Assembly: GCA_021797415.1 (NCBI GenBank)
Contig: JAJZZT010000237.1
Location: forward strand, 1-5,870
DNA: 5,870 nucleotides
Direction of reading: 5' to 3'
From: Bacillota bacterium
Lineage (GTDB): Bacteria; Bacillota; Bacilli; Alicyclobacillales; SLC66
How positions within the stretch are numbered: the stretch's first letter is position 1; each line of letters opens with the position of its first letter. A program made the position numbers and the translations under genes. The notes beneath the pieces are model-generated. The model saw nothing but the letters and a program-made list of their open reading frames with translations. It did no database searches and was not told the origin of the DNA. Positions 1 through 5,268 of the stretch are shown here, piece by piece.

Positions 1-216
1 GTCTACAACAGGCAGCCCGTCCACAACAGGCGGTTCATCCACCGCGGGCGGCTCGTCCACCACAGGCAGCTCATCCACCACAGACTCCACGTCCACCACA
101 GACTCCACGTCCACCACAGACTCCACGTCCACCACAGACTCCACGTCCTCCGCGGGCTCCACGTCCTCCGCGGGCGGCTCGTCCACCACAGGCGGCTCAT
201 CCTCCGCGGGCTTCGC
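1..216 (-). repeat. Tandem 18-bp repeat, 12 units, encoding acidic hexapeptides
   Basis: Twelve consecutive 18-bp units fill 1-216 in the reading frame of the minus-strand gene. On the plus strand four perfect copies (tccaccacagactccacg) lie at 74-91, 92-109, 110-127 and 128-145. Flanking units are degenerate, with variants such as tccaccgcgggcggctcg and tcctccgcgggctccacg. In protein order the hexads are AKPAED, EPPVVD, EPPAED, VEPAED, four of VESVVD, ELPVVD, EPPAVD, EPPVVD and GLPVVD. The array may continue beyond the left edge. Because the unit is a multiple of three, gain or loss of units would change length without a frameshift. The four identical central units suggest recent expansion (inference). 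Confidence 0.9.
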
Positions 217-525
217 ATCCTCCGTCACCCGCTCCGCCTCAAGCGCCTCAGCCATCTCAGCCGGCGGTACAGGCTCCTCACGCCGCCCATCGTCCTCCGC
301 CGGCCGCGCAAACACCATGCGCCGCCGCGGAACATCCGCGTGCGCCGCGACGCGACCCTGTTCAAGCCGAGCCGCCTCTTCACGAACGCCGAACACGCGC
401 GTCCGCTTCACCGGCTGTCGGGCGGGCGGTTGTTCCGGCGGCCCGCTGTCCGGCCCGCTGTCCGTAAGTCCAGCGCCAAATACGTTCATCCTCTGGCTAT
501 CCGCCGACTTCTGTGAAGGTTCCAT
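1..525 (-). CDS. Unrecognised protein with acidic hexapeptide repeats (partial, C-terminus outside window)
   Basis: An uninterrupted minus-strand frame enters the window at position 1. Read from the ATG at 525-523 it gives 175 codons. Residues 1-103 are rich in Pro, Ala, Arg and Glu and include RVFGVREEAARLEQ and RRRMVFARP. From about residue 104, twelve six-residue units follow, each ending in Asp (for example EPPVVD, VEPAED, VESVVD, ELPVVD). The composition suggests an acidic, intrinsically disordered segment. I see no signal peptide, membrane segment or known domain, and do not recognise the family. This frame is preferred over the opposing plus frame because the latter reads as Cys/Ser/Arg-rich, antisense-like protein. 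The start is uncertain: GAGGG directly abuts the ATG. The frame stays open back to a TGA at 681-679, with possible GTG starts at 627, 606 and 546, a TTG at 582, and a later ATG at 489. The gene is divergent from spoVB. Function unknown. Confidence 0.6.
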   Translation of the reverse strand, partial: MEPSQKSADSQRMNVFGAGLTDSGPDSGPPEQPPARQPVKRTRVFGVREEAARLEQGRVAAHADVPRRRMVFARPAEDDGRREEPVPPAEMAEALEAERVTEDAKPAEDEPPVVDEPPAEDVEPAEDVESVVDVESVVDVESVVDVESVVDELPVVDEPPAVDEPPVVDGLPVVD

Positions 526-806
526 CCCTCGCGCCGCCCCTTCCACTGTCCATATTGTCGCATCCCGCCGTGCCGCGCGCAAGCGGATACGCAGGTCTTC
601 GCGCACCCTGCGCCACGGCGTTCCCACCCCTTTTTGGACAACTGCCGCAAGTCTATCCGCGGACTTGCCGGCATAGGTTCAATTGCAGGTGGACGCGCCC
701 GTGGCAGCTCGTACAGGTGACATTCACCCGCCGAATTTCAAGTGTTTCCACGTCCTCCAAAAATCGATCAGACCATCCGGCCGTATCATTGAGGAGGAAA
801 CGGACC
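526..806. other. Divergent intergenic region upstream of spoVB
   Basis: This 281-bp stretch separates the divergent repeat-protein gene from spoVB. The spoVB frame is open across all of it (back to about 513), but the translation there looks non-coding. On the minus strand, the repeat-protein frame is open up to the TGA at 681-679, so part of 526-678 could be coding if that gene starts upstream of 525. I found no convincing sigma-A or sporulation-sigma promoter, terminator or RNA structure by eye. Apart from the spoVB ribosome binding site I see nothing definite in it. Confidence 0.5.
791..797 (+). promoter_or_regulatory. Ribosome binding site that fixes the spoVB start
   Basis: GAGGAGG lies 9 nt before the ATG at 807. 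No comparable site precedes earlier in-frame start codons. The protein from 807 begins MQRQSFIAGT, which matches where SpoVB proteins normally begin, so the open extension upstream is not used. Confidence 0.85.
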
Positions 807-2396
807 ATGCAGCGGCAGTCTTTCATCGCCGGCACCTCTATCCTGATCGGGGCAAGCCTTGTGACGCGCGTTCTGGGCTTTGTCTACCGCATCGCCATCA
901 CCCGGTTGATCGGCGCCGAAGGCATCGGCCTGTTTCAAATGGTATTCCCCGCCCTCACTTTGCTGCTCACCATCGTCTCGGCCGGCATGGGCGTCGCCAT
1001 CTCCAAGCTGGTCGCCGAATCGCTTGTGCGCGGAGACCGCCGCAGAATTCGCCGCGTTCTGGCCATCGGCTTCACCACAACCGGTCTGCTGTCCGCCGTG
1101 ACGACCGCGCTGCTGCTGCTGTTCGGCCACTGGATCGCATCCCGTATGTTCACGGACCCGCGCGCCTTCATTCCTTTCATCACACTGGTTCCGATCATTT
1201 CCATCATCGCCCTGTCGTCCGTCCTGCGCGGCTACTTTCAGGGTCTGCAGATCATGTCGACGCCGTCTGTCGCCTCCATTCTCGAAACGGTGGTTCGCAT
1301 CGTCGGCATCTGGATCATCGCATCCCTCTCGTTGGCCAAGGGACTCGAATTTGCCGCCGCAGGCATTTCAGCCGGCATGATCATGGGAGAGCTCACCGGG
1401 TGCGCTTACATGTATATCGTGTACAGGCGGAAAGTGCATGTGAACACACTTGTGCTGCCGCCTCAGACAGGAATTCCTGAGCCGTGGCGCGCAACCGTCC
1501 GCTCGATGCTGCAACTCGCCGTGCCCGTCACACTCAGCCGGTTGATCGGTTCCGTCGCGTACGCGGCGGAACCGATCCTCGTCACCCGGTCCCTGCTCTC
1601 GGCCGGAGTCGTCGCAGGCGCCGCCACGCGCCTGTACGGCGAGTACAGCGGCATGGCCATCCCGCTTTTGATTTTCCCCACGGTTTTCACTTGGTCGCTC
1701 GCCGTGCAGCTGGTGCCCTCTGTCTCCGAGGCTCTGGCCGCCGGCCGCTCGAGCGCTGTGGAGCGAAGGCTCAGTCAATCGTTTCGCGCCACAGCGCTCA
1801 TCGGCTTTCCCGCCTCGCTCATTCTGCTTCAGTTTGCAACGCCGTTGTGCCAGGCCATCTACAACCAGCCCCAGGTGGGCCCACTGCTTGCCGCCATGGC
1901 GCCGGCCGGCTTCCTGCTCTATCTGCAGGCGCCGTTATCCGGCATTTTGCAAGGAGTGAACCGCGCCGGAATCGCCATGCGCAATTCGCTGATCGGTTCC
2001 GGCGTCAAGCTTCTCATCATCTATCTGCTCACCTCCAGGCCTCACATTGGCATCATGGGCGTGGCGTACGCACTCACCGCCGCCGTTGTGCTCACCACCT
2101 TACTGCACATCGGTTCCATCCACCGTCTGGTCGGATTCTACGTCGATATAGCGGATACAGCCAAAATCGCGCTGTGCACCATTATAATGAGCATCTACAT
2201 GGTGATTGCGTGGCCGCCGCTACGCGCCGCCATGCGCCTGTCGCTGGCGCTGTTGTGCGTCATTCTCTCGGCGCTGCTGGTCTACACCGTGCTGCTGCTC
2301 ATCACACGCACGATCACCTCGCATAATCTCACGCGTGTGCCGTACGTCGGCCGCAGTCTGGCCCGCGCCGCACGCGCGCTCCCGTTTGTCCGCTAA
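807..2396 (+). CDS. spoVB: Stage V sporulation protein B (MOP/MVF-family flippase-like membrane protein)
   Basis: The product is a 529-residue polytopic membrane protein of the polysaccharide-biosynthesis/MviN branch of the MOP superfamily; B. subtilis SpoVB is similar in length. In B. subtilis SpoVB is required for spore cortex synthesis in the mother cell and is thought to act on lipid-linked peptidoglycan precursors, though the substrate is debated (family knowledge). Visible SpoVB-like features are the N-terminal segment with TRVLGFVYRIAITRLIGAEG (20-39), VAISKLVAE (63-71), SSVLRGYFQG (137-146), the GAATRLYGEYSGMAIPLL stretch (271-288), LSGILQGVNRAG (377-388) and NSLIGSGVK...RPHIGIMG (393-418). 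Hydrophobic segments alternate throughout, consistent with about 14 helices. The C-terminus is basic (RSLARAARALPFVR). The start at 807 is supported by GAGGAGG 9 nt upstream. The gene sits in a neighbourhood shared with B. subtilis (tgt, yajC, TIGR04086, DUF421) but is separated from DUF421 by an extra gene. I could not identify its promoter. Confidence 0.95.
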   Translation: MQRQSFIAGTSILIGASLVTRVLGFVYRIAITRLIGAEGIGLFQMVFPALTLLLTIVSAGMGVAISKLVAESLVRGDRRRIRRVLAIGFTTTGLLSAVTTALLLLFGHWIASRMFTDPRAFIPFITLVPIISIIALSSVLRGYFQGLQIMSTPSVASILETVVRIVGIWIIASLSLAKGLEFAAAGISAGMIMGELTGCAYMYIVYRRKVHVNTLVLPPQTGIPEPWRATVRSMLQLAVPVTLSRLIGSVAYAAEPILVTRSLLSAGVVAGAATRLYGEYSGMAIPLLIFPTVFTWSLAVQLVPSVSEALAAGRSSAVERRLSQSFRATALIGFPASLILLQFATPLCQAIYNQPQVGPLLAAMAPAGFLLYLQAPLSGILQGVNRAGIAMRNSLIGSGVKLLIIYLLTSRPHIGIMGVAYALTAAVVLTTLLHIGSIHRLVGFYVDIADTAKIALCTIIMSIYMVIAWPPLRAAMRLSLALLCVILSALLVYTVLLLITRTITSHNLTRVPYVGRSLARAARALPFVR

Positions 2397-2421
2397 GTGA
2401 CGCAAATGGCGCAAAGATGGA

Positions 2422-2450
2422 ATTTATGATATTCTACGGATATCATAAAT
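2422..2450. repeat. 29-bp AT-rich palindrome just downstream of spoVB
   Basis: ATTTATGATAT at 2422-2432 is the exact reverse complement of ATATCATAAAT at 2440-2450. The inner positions 2433/2439 (T-G) and 2434/2438 (C-G) can extend this to a 13-bp stem with a 3-nt loop. It lies 26 nt after the spoVB stop. It is not a normal intrinsic terminator: the stem is AT-rich and no T-run follows on either strand. A protein-binding operator or a repeat-element end are alternatives; no function is shown. Confidence 0.75.
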
Positions 2451-2490
2451 AGGCGTGGTATCAGTCAAAACCAACGGCTCTAATCTTCCA

Positions 2491-2506
2491 TGCCCCTGGC
2501 GGGGCA
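2491..2506. repeat. Short GC-rich hairpin
   Basis: TGCCCC (2491-2496) and GGGGCA (2501-2506) form a perfect 6-bp stem around a TGGC loop. It could help stop transcription from spoVB, but CAATCTACG follows rather than a T-run, so a terminator call is weak. Confidence 0.5.
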
Positions 2507-2525
2507 CAATCTACGATGAAAATCA

Positions 2526-2589
2526 CCAGTCGGCTATTTTCTCATCAATAGAGGTAGTTCAAAAAGAGGACGGTAGAAAATAGTCTGGG
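2526..2589. repeat. Spaced inverted repeat upstream of the membrane protein gene
   Basis: CTATTTTCT (2534-2542) pairs perfectly with AGAAAATAG (2575-2583). CCAG (2526-2529) and CTGG (2585-2588) extend the arms across small bulges, enclosing a 32-nt centre. It could fold as a leader RNA hairpin ahead of the gene at 2638, or be a chance or element-derived repeat. Confidence 0.5.
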
Positions 2590-2638
2590 CAATACGGCGG
2601 GTTTTGCGATTGGATTCACGAAGGAGGGCTGTATTTGA
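2558..2638 (+). pseudogene. Possible remnant of an upstream gene, stop codon overlapping the next start
   Basis: The frame from 2558 to the TGA at 2636-2638 reads as 26 residues including RTVENSLGNTAGFAIGFTKE. The TGA overlaps the next ATG as TGATG, a common sign of translational coupling. Further upstream the same frame is broken by TAG codons at 2549 and 2555, and there is an ATG at 2516. One reading is the 3' end of a decayed partner gene; the other is a chance open stretch. I do not recognise a family. Confidence 0.25.
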
Positions 2639-3219
2639 TGATAAGAATCAGAAGGAGATTGAGAAAACACATAGATGTCCTGCGCAGTTATGAGGTTATC
2701 CTGGACGGGAACGTCATCGGTCAGATTCACGACGGCGAAGTGTTTGAGTATGCGCCGTCGCCCGGGTCCCATGCCCTGCGTTTAAAGATTGACTGGTGTG
2801 GCAGCAATCAGTTGGATTTCGCCGCCAAGGACAACGAAACCGTTGACTTTGAATGCGGAGGTTTACGCGGCTACAAGCGGTGGCTTGTCTTCTGGATTTT
2901 GATTTTCCAGCGGAATCGCTATTTGTGGTTGGAACAGCAAGGGATTTATCAACTGACGGATGCACCCGCCCTGACTGGTGAACATTCGGAACACCTGAGC
3001 CTGATGAAGTCAGGGCGAAAATGGGGATTTATCTTCCGCTATGGCGTTTTAGGCTGGGGACTGACGACCGGTGTCCTGTTCCAAATCTTTCGGATGATCA
3101 CCGGATCAAAAAACGCGCTCATAGGTGCGCCGTTGGGTCTTGGGATATTCATGATCGGTGGACTTTTCTGGGGATTTGCCATGTGGCACCTGATCAAAAG
3201 ACGGGAACTGAGACCATGA
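2638..3219 (+). CDS. Unrecognised membrane protein with N-terminal beta-rich domain
   Basis: This gene encodes 193 residues from the ATG at 2638; a TTG at 2635 would add one. AAGGAGGG (2621-2628) serves either start. A basic N-terminus (IRIRRRLRKH) is followed by an apparently beta-rich domain at about 18-75. It has an alternating pattern YEVILDGNVIGQIHDGE, then PGSHALRLKIDWCGSNQLDF and VDFECGG. That resembles small PEGA-like or carrier-peptide-like beta folds with a paired Cys (CGSN and ECGG), but this is inference. A short hydrophobic stretch lies at 82-90 (WLVFWILIF). Two clearer membrane segments lie at about 131-151 and 160-184, and the protein ends in KRRELRP. Codon use and base composition are more AT-rich than in spoVB or trmB, suggesting separate acquisition. 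It sits between spoVB and DUF421, which are adjacent in B. subtilis. It is convergent with DUF421, 89 bp away. Function unknown. Confidence 0.82.
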   Translation: MIRIRRRLRKHIDVLRSYEVILDGNVIGQIHDGEVFEYAPSPGSHALRLKIDWCGSNQLDFAAKDNETVDFECGGLRGYKRWLVFWILIFQRNRYLWLEQQGIYQLTDAPALTGEHSEHLSLMKSGRKWGFIFRYGVLGWGLTTGVLFQIFRMITGSKNALIGAPLGLGIFMIGGLFWGFAMWHLIKRRELRP

Positions 3220-3273
3220 TGGGCCATATTCTAGCAACAAAAGAGCTGCGTGGATGCGGGATGTTATTCCCAA

Positions 3274-3301
3274 TTGTCCGAAAGACAGGTCTTCCGGACA
3301 A
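3274..3301. repeat. Strong hairpin between convergent genes
   Basis: TTGTCCG (3274-3280) pairs with CGGACAA (3295-3301). Inside, AAGAC (3282-3286) pairs with GTCTT (3289-3293), with a single A/C mismatch between the two helices and a very tight loop. That gives a 12-bp imperfect stem. It lies between the convergent membrane protein and DUF421 genes, immediately beyond the DUF421 stop. No T-run follows on either strand, so it may be a transcript-end or mRNA-stabilising hairpin rather than a standard terminator. Confidence 0.7.
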
Positions 3302-3330
3302 AAACGCCCTAAAGCGGGGGATCGCCCCGC
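3300..3330 (-). terminator. Possible intrinsic terminator overlapping the DUF421 stop codon
   Basis: On the minus strand GCGGGG (3330-3325) and CCCCGC (3319-3314) form a 6-bp GC stem around a 5-nt loop. They are followed by TTT, then AGGGCG, then TTTTT (3304-3300). The stem encodes the last DUF421 residues (RGDPP) and the stop TAG lies just after it. The main T-run begins 9 nt past the stem, which is further than usual, so efficiency is uncertain. Confidence 0.4.
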
Positions 3331-4118
3331 GTCCCATCCACCTTATCCTCTGACTTACCGTCGGCCTTAGCATCAGACTCGCCGCTGATCTTATCCTCGT
3401 CGCTGACCGTATCGCCACGGCCCTCTCGATCCACCCTGTCCACGAACAGCCGCTCGCCGTCCCACCCCGCGTAAAACACGGCCCGCTCCGACGAAAAGCC
3501 GGCAGCTTCAAGCTGATTGTACAGCCATTGCGCCGTCTTCCCGATCGCGCGCAGCTTGTCATCATCAATCCGTCCGTCTACAATGAGCGACGTTGTCATC
3601 GCCGTCTTCTTCGGCGCAAGGCCGATATCCTCCGGCGTGAGAGCGCGCTTGTGCGCCTTGGGAAAGACGGACAGCTTGCCGGACGTCTCCAGGATGGCGA
3701 ACTCGACGTCCGCCACAGTTCCGATGTCCTTCTCGCGCAATTGGAGCAACAAGTCGTCGATATTGTAGCGCGTCTTTCGCATTTCGCGATCATTGATTCG
3801 CCCGTTGGCGACAAGCACACTGGGCCGGCCCTCGAACAGGGTGCGAATCCGCGGACTGCGCATGGAAGCGTACGCCACGAGAATCTGCAGCAGGACGAGC
3901 ACGGAGACGATGAGCGCCCCGTGCCACAGCGGCAGTTTCAAATCCTGTAAATTGACCGCCGACACCTCCGCGATCATGATGGATACGACGAGATCGAAAA
4001 TCGACAGTTTGCCGATTTCCCGCTTGCCCATGATGCGCAGCGATATTAGGACGAAAAAATAGGTGCCAAAGATCCGGATCAGCAACTCACCGAATGGGCC
4101 GAACATCATGAATTTCAT
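3309..4118 (-). CDS. DUF421/YetF-domain membrane protein (YrbG-like)
   Basis: The product has 269 residues. Three predicted membrane segments lie at about 9-28, 38-56 and 66-84. They are followed by the cytoplasmic YetF C-terminal domain. Family hallmarks are visible: RIMGKREIGKLSIFDLVV (28-45), IAEVSAV (49-55), RPSVLVANGRIN (98-109), NIDDLLLQLREKDI (119-132) and DVEFAILETSGKLSVFPK (137-154). The domain's biochemical role is poorly defined; B. subtilis YetF-family paralogues have been linked to spore germination and envelope functions. After about residue 232 there is a 37-residue hydrophilic tail rich in Asp, Lys, Ser, Glu and Gly (SDEDKISGESDAKADG...), apparently disordered and probably not part of the conserved domain. 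The ATG at 4118 follows ATCGGGGACGGG, a weak ribosome binding site. ATGs at codons 4 and 5 are alternatives. The gene is divergent from trmB across 48 bp. Confidence 0.9.
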   Translation of the reverse strand: MKFMMFGPFGELLIRIFGTYFFVLISLRIMGKREIGKLSIFDLVVSIMIAEVSAVNLQDLKLPLWHGALIVSVLVLLQILVAYASMRSPRIRTLFEGRPSVLVANGRINDREMRKTRYNIDDLLLQLREKDIGTVADVEFAILETSGKLSVFPKAHKRALTPEDIGLAPKKTAMTTSLIVDGRIDDDKLRAIGKTAQWLYNQLEAAGFSSERAVFYAGWDGERLFVDRVDREGRGDTVSDEDKISGESDAKADGKSEDKVDGTRGDPPL

Positions 4119-4145
4119 CCCGTCCCCGATTTGACCGTGTGGGAC

Positions 4146-4176
4146 TTAGTATGAGGAGGAAGGACGTTGAGAATTC
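4146..4176 (-). promoter_or_regulatory. Weak candidate sigma-E-like promoter for DUF421
   Basis: On the minus strand GAATTCT (4176-4170), 16 nt, then CATACTAA (4153-4146) resembles the mother-cell sigma-E pattern (KMATATT, about 14-15 nt, CATACAMT) imperfectly. It would start transcription roughly 20 nt before the ATG. It overlaps the trmB ribosome binding site. The match is partial and could be chance. Confidence 0.2.
4153..4159 (+). promoter_or_regulatory. Ribosome binding site that supports a TTG start for trmB
   Basis: GAGGAGG lies 7 nt before the TTG at 4167, the best-placed site in this intergenic region. The ATG at 4151 is in a different frame from trmB. The resulting N-terminus MRIRGKHKVP aligns with the usual MRxR start of TrmB. 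Confidence 0.8.
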
Positions 4177-4814
4177 GCGGCAAGCATAAAGTTCCCGGCC
4201 TGCTGGAACAGGCGGACGGCCTGATGATCGATCGGGCCTCCTGGCGGTGGCCGGCAAACCGCGACCGCGACTGCTGCTTCATGGAGGTCGGATGCGGGCG
4301 CGGCGCCTTTGTCTGCACACTGGCCGCCCAAAATCCCGCAGACTGGTTTGTCGCGGTGGACAAGTACACACCGATTGTCGCGCGCGCGGCGGCGATGGCG
4401 GCGCAGCGGAAATTGACCAACGTCCGGTTTTTCGACGGCGATATGGAACAATTGCAGGAGATTGTGCCGATCGGATCGCTTGACGGAATTTATCTTAATT
4501 TTTCCGATCCGTGGCCGCGGCGGCGAAACGAGCGAAAGCGCCTGACGCACGAGAGACTGCTTGCCCTCTATCAGAACTGGCTGAAACAGGACGGCTTCCT
4601 GGAGCTTAAAACGGATAATGAAGTGTTTTTCGACTGGAGTCTGCGCCAACTGGAACGCGCGGGCTGGCGCGTGGCGCGCGAAGAGCGAGGACTGCCCGCC
4701 GCGCCGCCTCCGGAGCGCGCGCAGGAAGCCGCTTTTATCCGAACAGAGTACGAAGAAAAATTTCGCGCGCAAAATCTCGCGATCTATCACCTGCAGGCGG
4801 CGCCGAACGCATAA
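4167..4814 (+). CDS. trmB: tRNA (guanine-N7-)-methyltransferase
   Basis: The 215-residue product is the normal size for bacterial TrmB, which uses S-adenosylmethionine to methylate G46 in the variable loop of tRNA in the cytoplasm. The Rossmann-type SAM site is seen as MEVGCGRGAF (39-48) and VAVDKY (62-67). The family signature NFSDPWPRRRNERKRL lies at 111-126, ELKTDN at 146-151, and the C-terminal TEYEEKF at 193-199, which contributes to tRNA binding and catalysis. It starts with TTG, supported by GAGGAGG 7 nt upstream. The stop TAA is at 4812-4814, 55 nt before the TIGR04086 gene on the same strand, so co-transcription is possible. In B. subtilis trmB (ytmQ) is not, to my knowledge, in this neighbourhood, so its placement between DUF421 and TIGR04086 is a lineage-specific arrangement (inference). 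All key motifs are intact. Confidence 0.96.
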   Translation: MRIRGKHKVPGLLEQADGLMIDRASWRWPANRDRDCCFMEVGCGRGAFVCTLAAQNPADWFVAVDKYTPIVARAAAMAAQRKLTNVRFFDGDMEQLQEIVPIGSLDGIYLNFSDPWPRRRNERKRLTHERLLALYQNWLKQDGFLELKTDNEVFFDWSLRQLERAGWRVAREERGLPAAPPPERAQEAAFIRTEYEEKFRAQNLAIYHLQAAPNA

Positions 4815-4839
4815 ACAGAGACAGGCCCCTCATATACAT
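4809..4839 (+). promoter_or_regulatory. Candidate sigma-E-like promoter for the TIGR04086 gene
   Basis: GCATAAA (4809-4815) and CATATACAT (4831-4839), 15 nt apart, resemble the sporulation sigma-E -35 and -10 elements. The -35 overlaps the trmB stop codon. A start near 4847 would leave a leader of roughly 20 nt that includes the GGAGGTG site. This is pattern recognition only. Confidence 0.35.
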
Positions 4840-4857
4840 AGGCCAACGAGGCTGTGT

Positions 4858-4864
4858 GGAGGTG
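4858..4864 (+). promoter_or_regulatory. Ribosome binding site that fixes a GTG start
   Basis: GGAGGTG lies 5 nt before the GTG at 4870. The frame is open far upstream through trmB, so this site is what sets the start; the resulting N-terminus (MKHKLWQDLR) suits this short family. Confidence 0.8.
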
Positions 4865-4869
4865 GCTCA

Positions 4870-5268
4870 GTGAAACACAAACTATGGCAGGATCTGCGAT
4901 CGGATGTGAACGGTTCCCCGCTTGTTCTCGGAGTCGTCGCGGCGTTCATCACATCACTGCTGGCCACGCTCGTCATGTCGGCCGTGTACACATGGACGGA
5001 CGTGCCGGAAACCACCCTGCCCTACACGGCGTACACGATCAACGCGGTATCCGTTCTGGTCGGCTCCGTCCTTGCCGCAAGGAGCGCGGGAGCGCGCGGC
5101 TGGTACTACGGCGGCGCGTCGGCCCTGCTGTTCAGCGCGGCGCTCGCCGTCGTCGGCAGTCTCGTCGACCTGTCGGCGGCTTTTCAGGGTGAAACCATCG
5201 TGCGGATCATCCTGCTCGCATTGGTGGGCGCATTCGGCGGCATGGTGGGTGTCAACCTGCGCCGTTGA
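4870..5268 (+). CDS. TIGR04086 family membrane protein (YrzE-like)
   Basis: From the GTG at 4870 the product has 132 residues, typical of this small Firmicute family of unknown function. A short hydrophilic N-terminus (MKHKLWQDLRSDVNGSP) is followed by four predicted membrane segments at about 17-39, 51-70, 79-99 and 109-128. A loop with TWTDVPETT lies between the first two. The C-terminal pattern ALVGAFGGMVGVNLRR, with its Gly-rich last helix and GVNL ending, is characteristic. B. subtilis YrzE lies next to yajC. Here the gene is also next to yajC, but convergent with it, and it follows trmB on the same strand. Transcription may come from trmB or from the sigma-E-like site directly upstream. 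The family's role is not known. A sporulation link is suggested only by neighbourhood and that candidate promoter. Confidence 0.88.
   Translation: MKHKLWQDLRSDVNGSPLVLGVVAAFITSLLATLVMSAVYTWTDVPETTLPYTAYTINAVSVLVGSVLAARSAGARGWYYGGASALLFSAALAVVGSLVDLSAAFQGETIVRIILLALVGAFGGMVGVNLRR

Larger units (their letters stand above)
2397..2637. other. AT-richer intergenic region with several inverted repeats
   Basis: This 241-bp stretch between spoVB and the next gene is clearly less GC-rich than its surroundings by inspection. It holds a 29-bp palindrome (2422-2450), a small GC hairpin with TGCCCC/GGGGCA arms (2491-2506), a spaced inverted repeat (2526-2589), and a short open frame that ends in overlap with the next start codon. 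It also contains the AAGGAGGG ribosome binding site at 2621-2628. I found no convincing -35/-10 pair and no hairpin followed by a T-run. Confidence 0.6.

Noticed and set aside
2..217. CRISPR-like array
   Set aside because: The 18-bp units are directly tandem with no spacers and are in frame with a coding sequence.
3..218. Trp-rich repeat frame on the minus strand
   Set aside because: It is another frame of the same 18-bp repeat, with an unlikely Trp/Arg composition. The acidic frame is continuous with a plausible N-terminal part.
2..676. Ser/Thr-rich plus-strand reading frame through the repeat region
   Set aside because: It shares the same wobble column as the minus-strand gene, so base composition alone does not exclude it. 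However, the part after the repeats is Cys/Ser/Arg-rich and looks like antisense translation, and no start codon with a ribosome binding site was seen ahead of the repeats.
513..806. N-terminal extension of the spoVB frame
   Set aside because: The frame is open, but its translation is Cys/Arg/Pro-rich and unlike SpoVB. The GAGGAGG site 9 nt before 807 and the family N-terminus fix the start at 807.
2545..2772. Minus-strand frame of 75 codons opposite the start of the island membrane protein gene
   Set aside because: There is no ribosome binding site, and it overlaps the better supported plus-strand gene with a strong AAGGAGGG site.
4146..4790. Long minus-strand open frame opposite trmB
   Set aside because: trmB on the plus strand has all family motifs; the antisense frame is a by-product of GC-rich codon use.
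4618..4869. Upstream extension of the TIGR04086 frame
   Set aside because: It lies inside trmB in another frame, and the GGAGGTG site supports the GTG at 4870.
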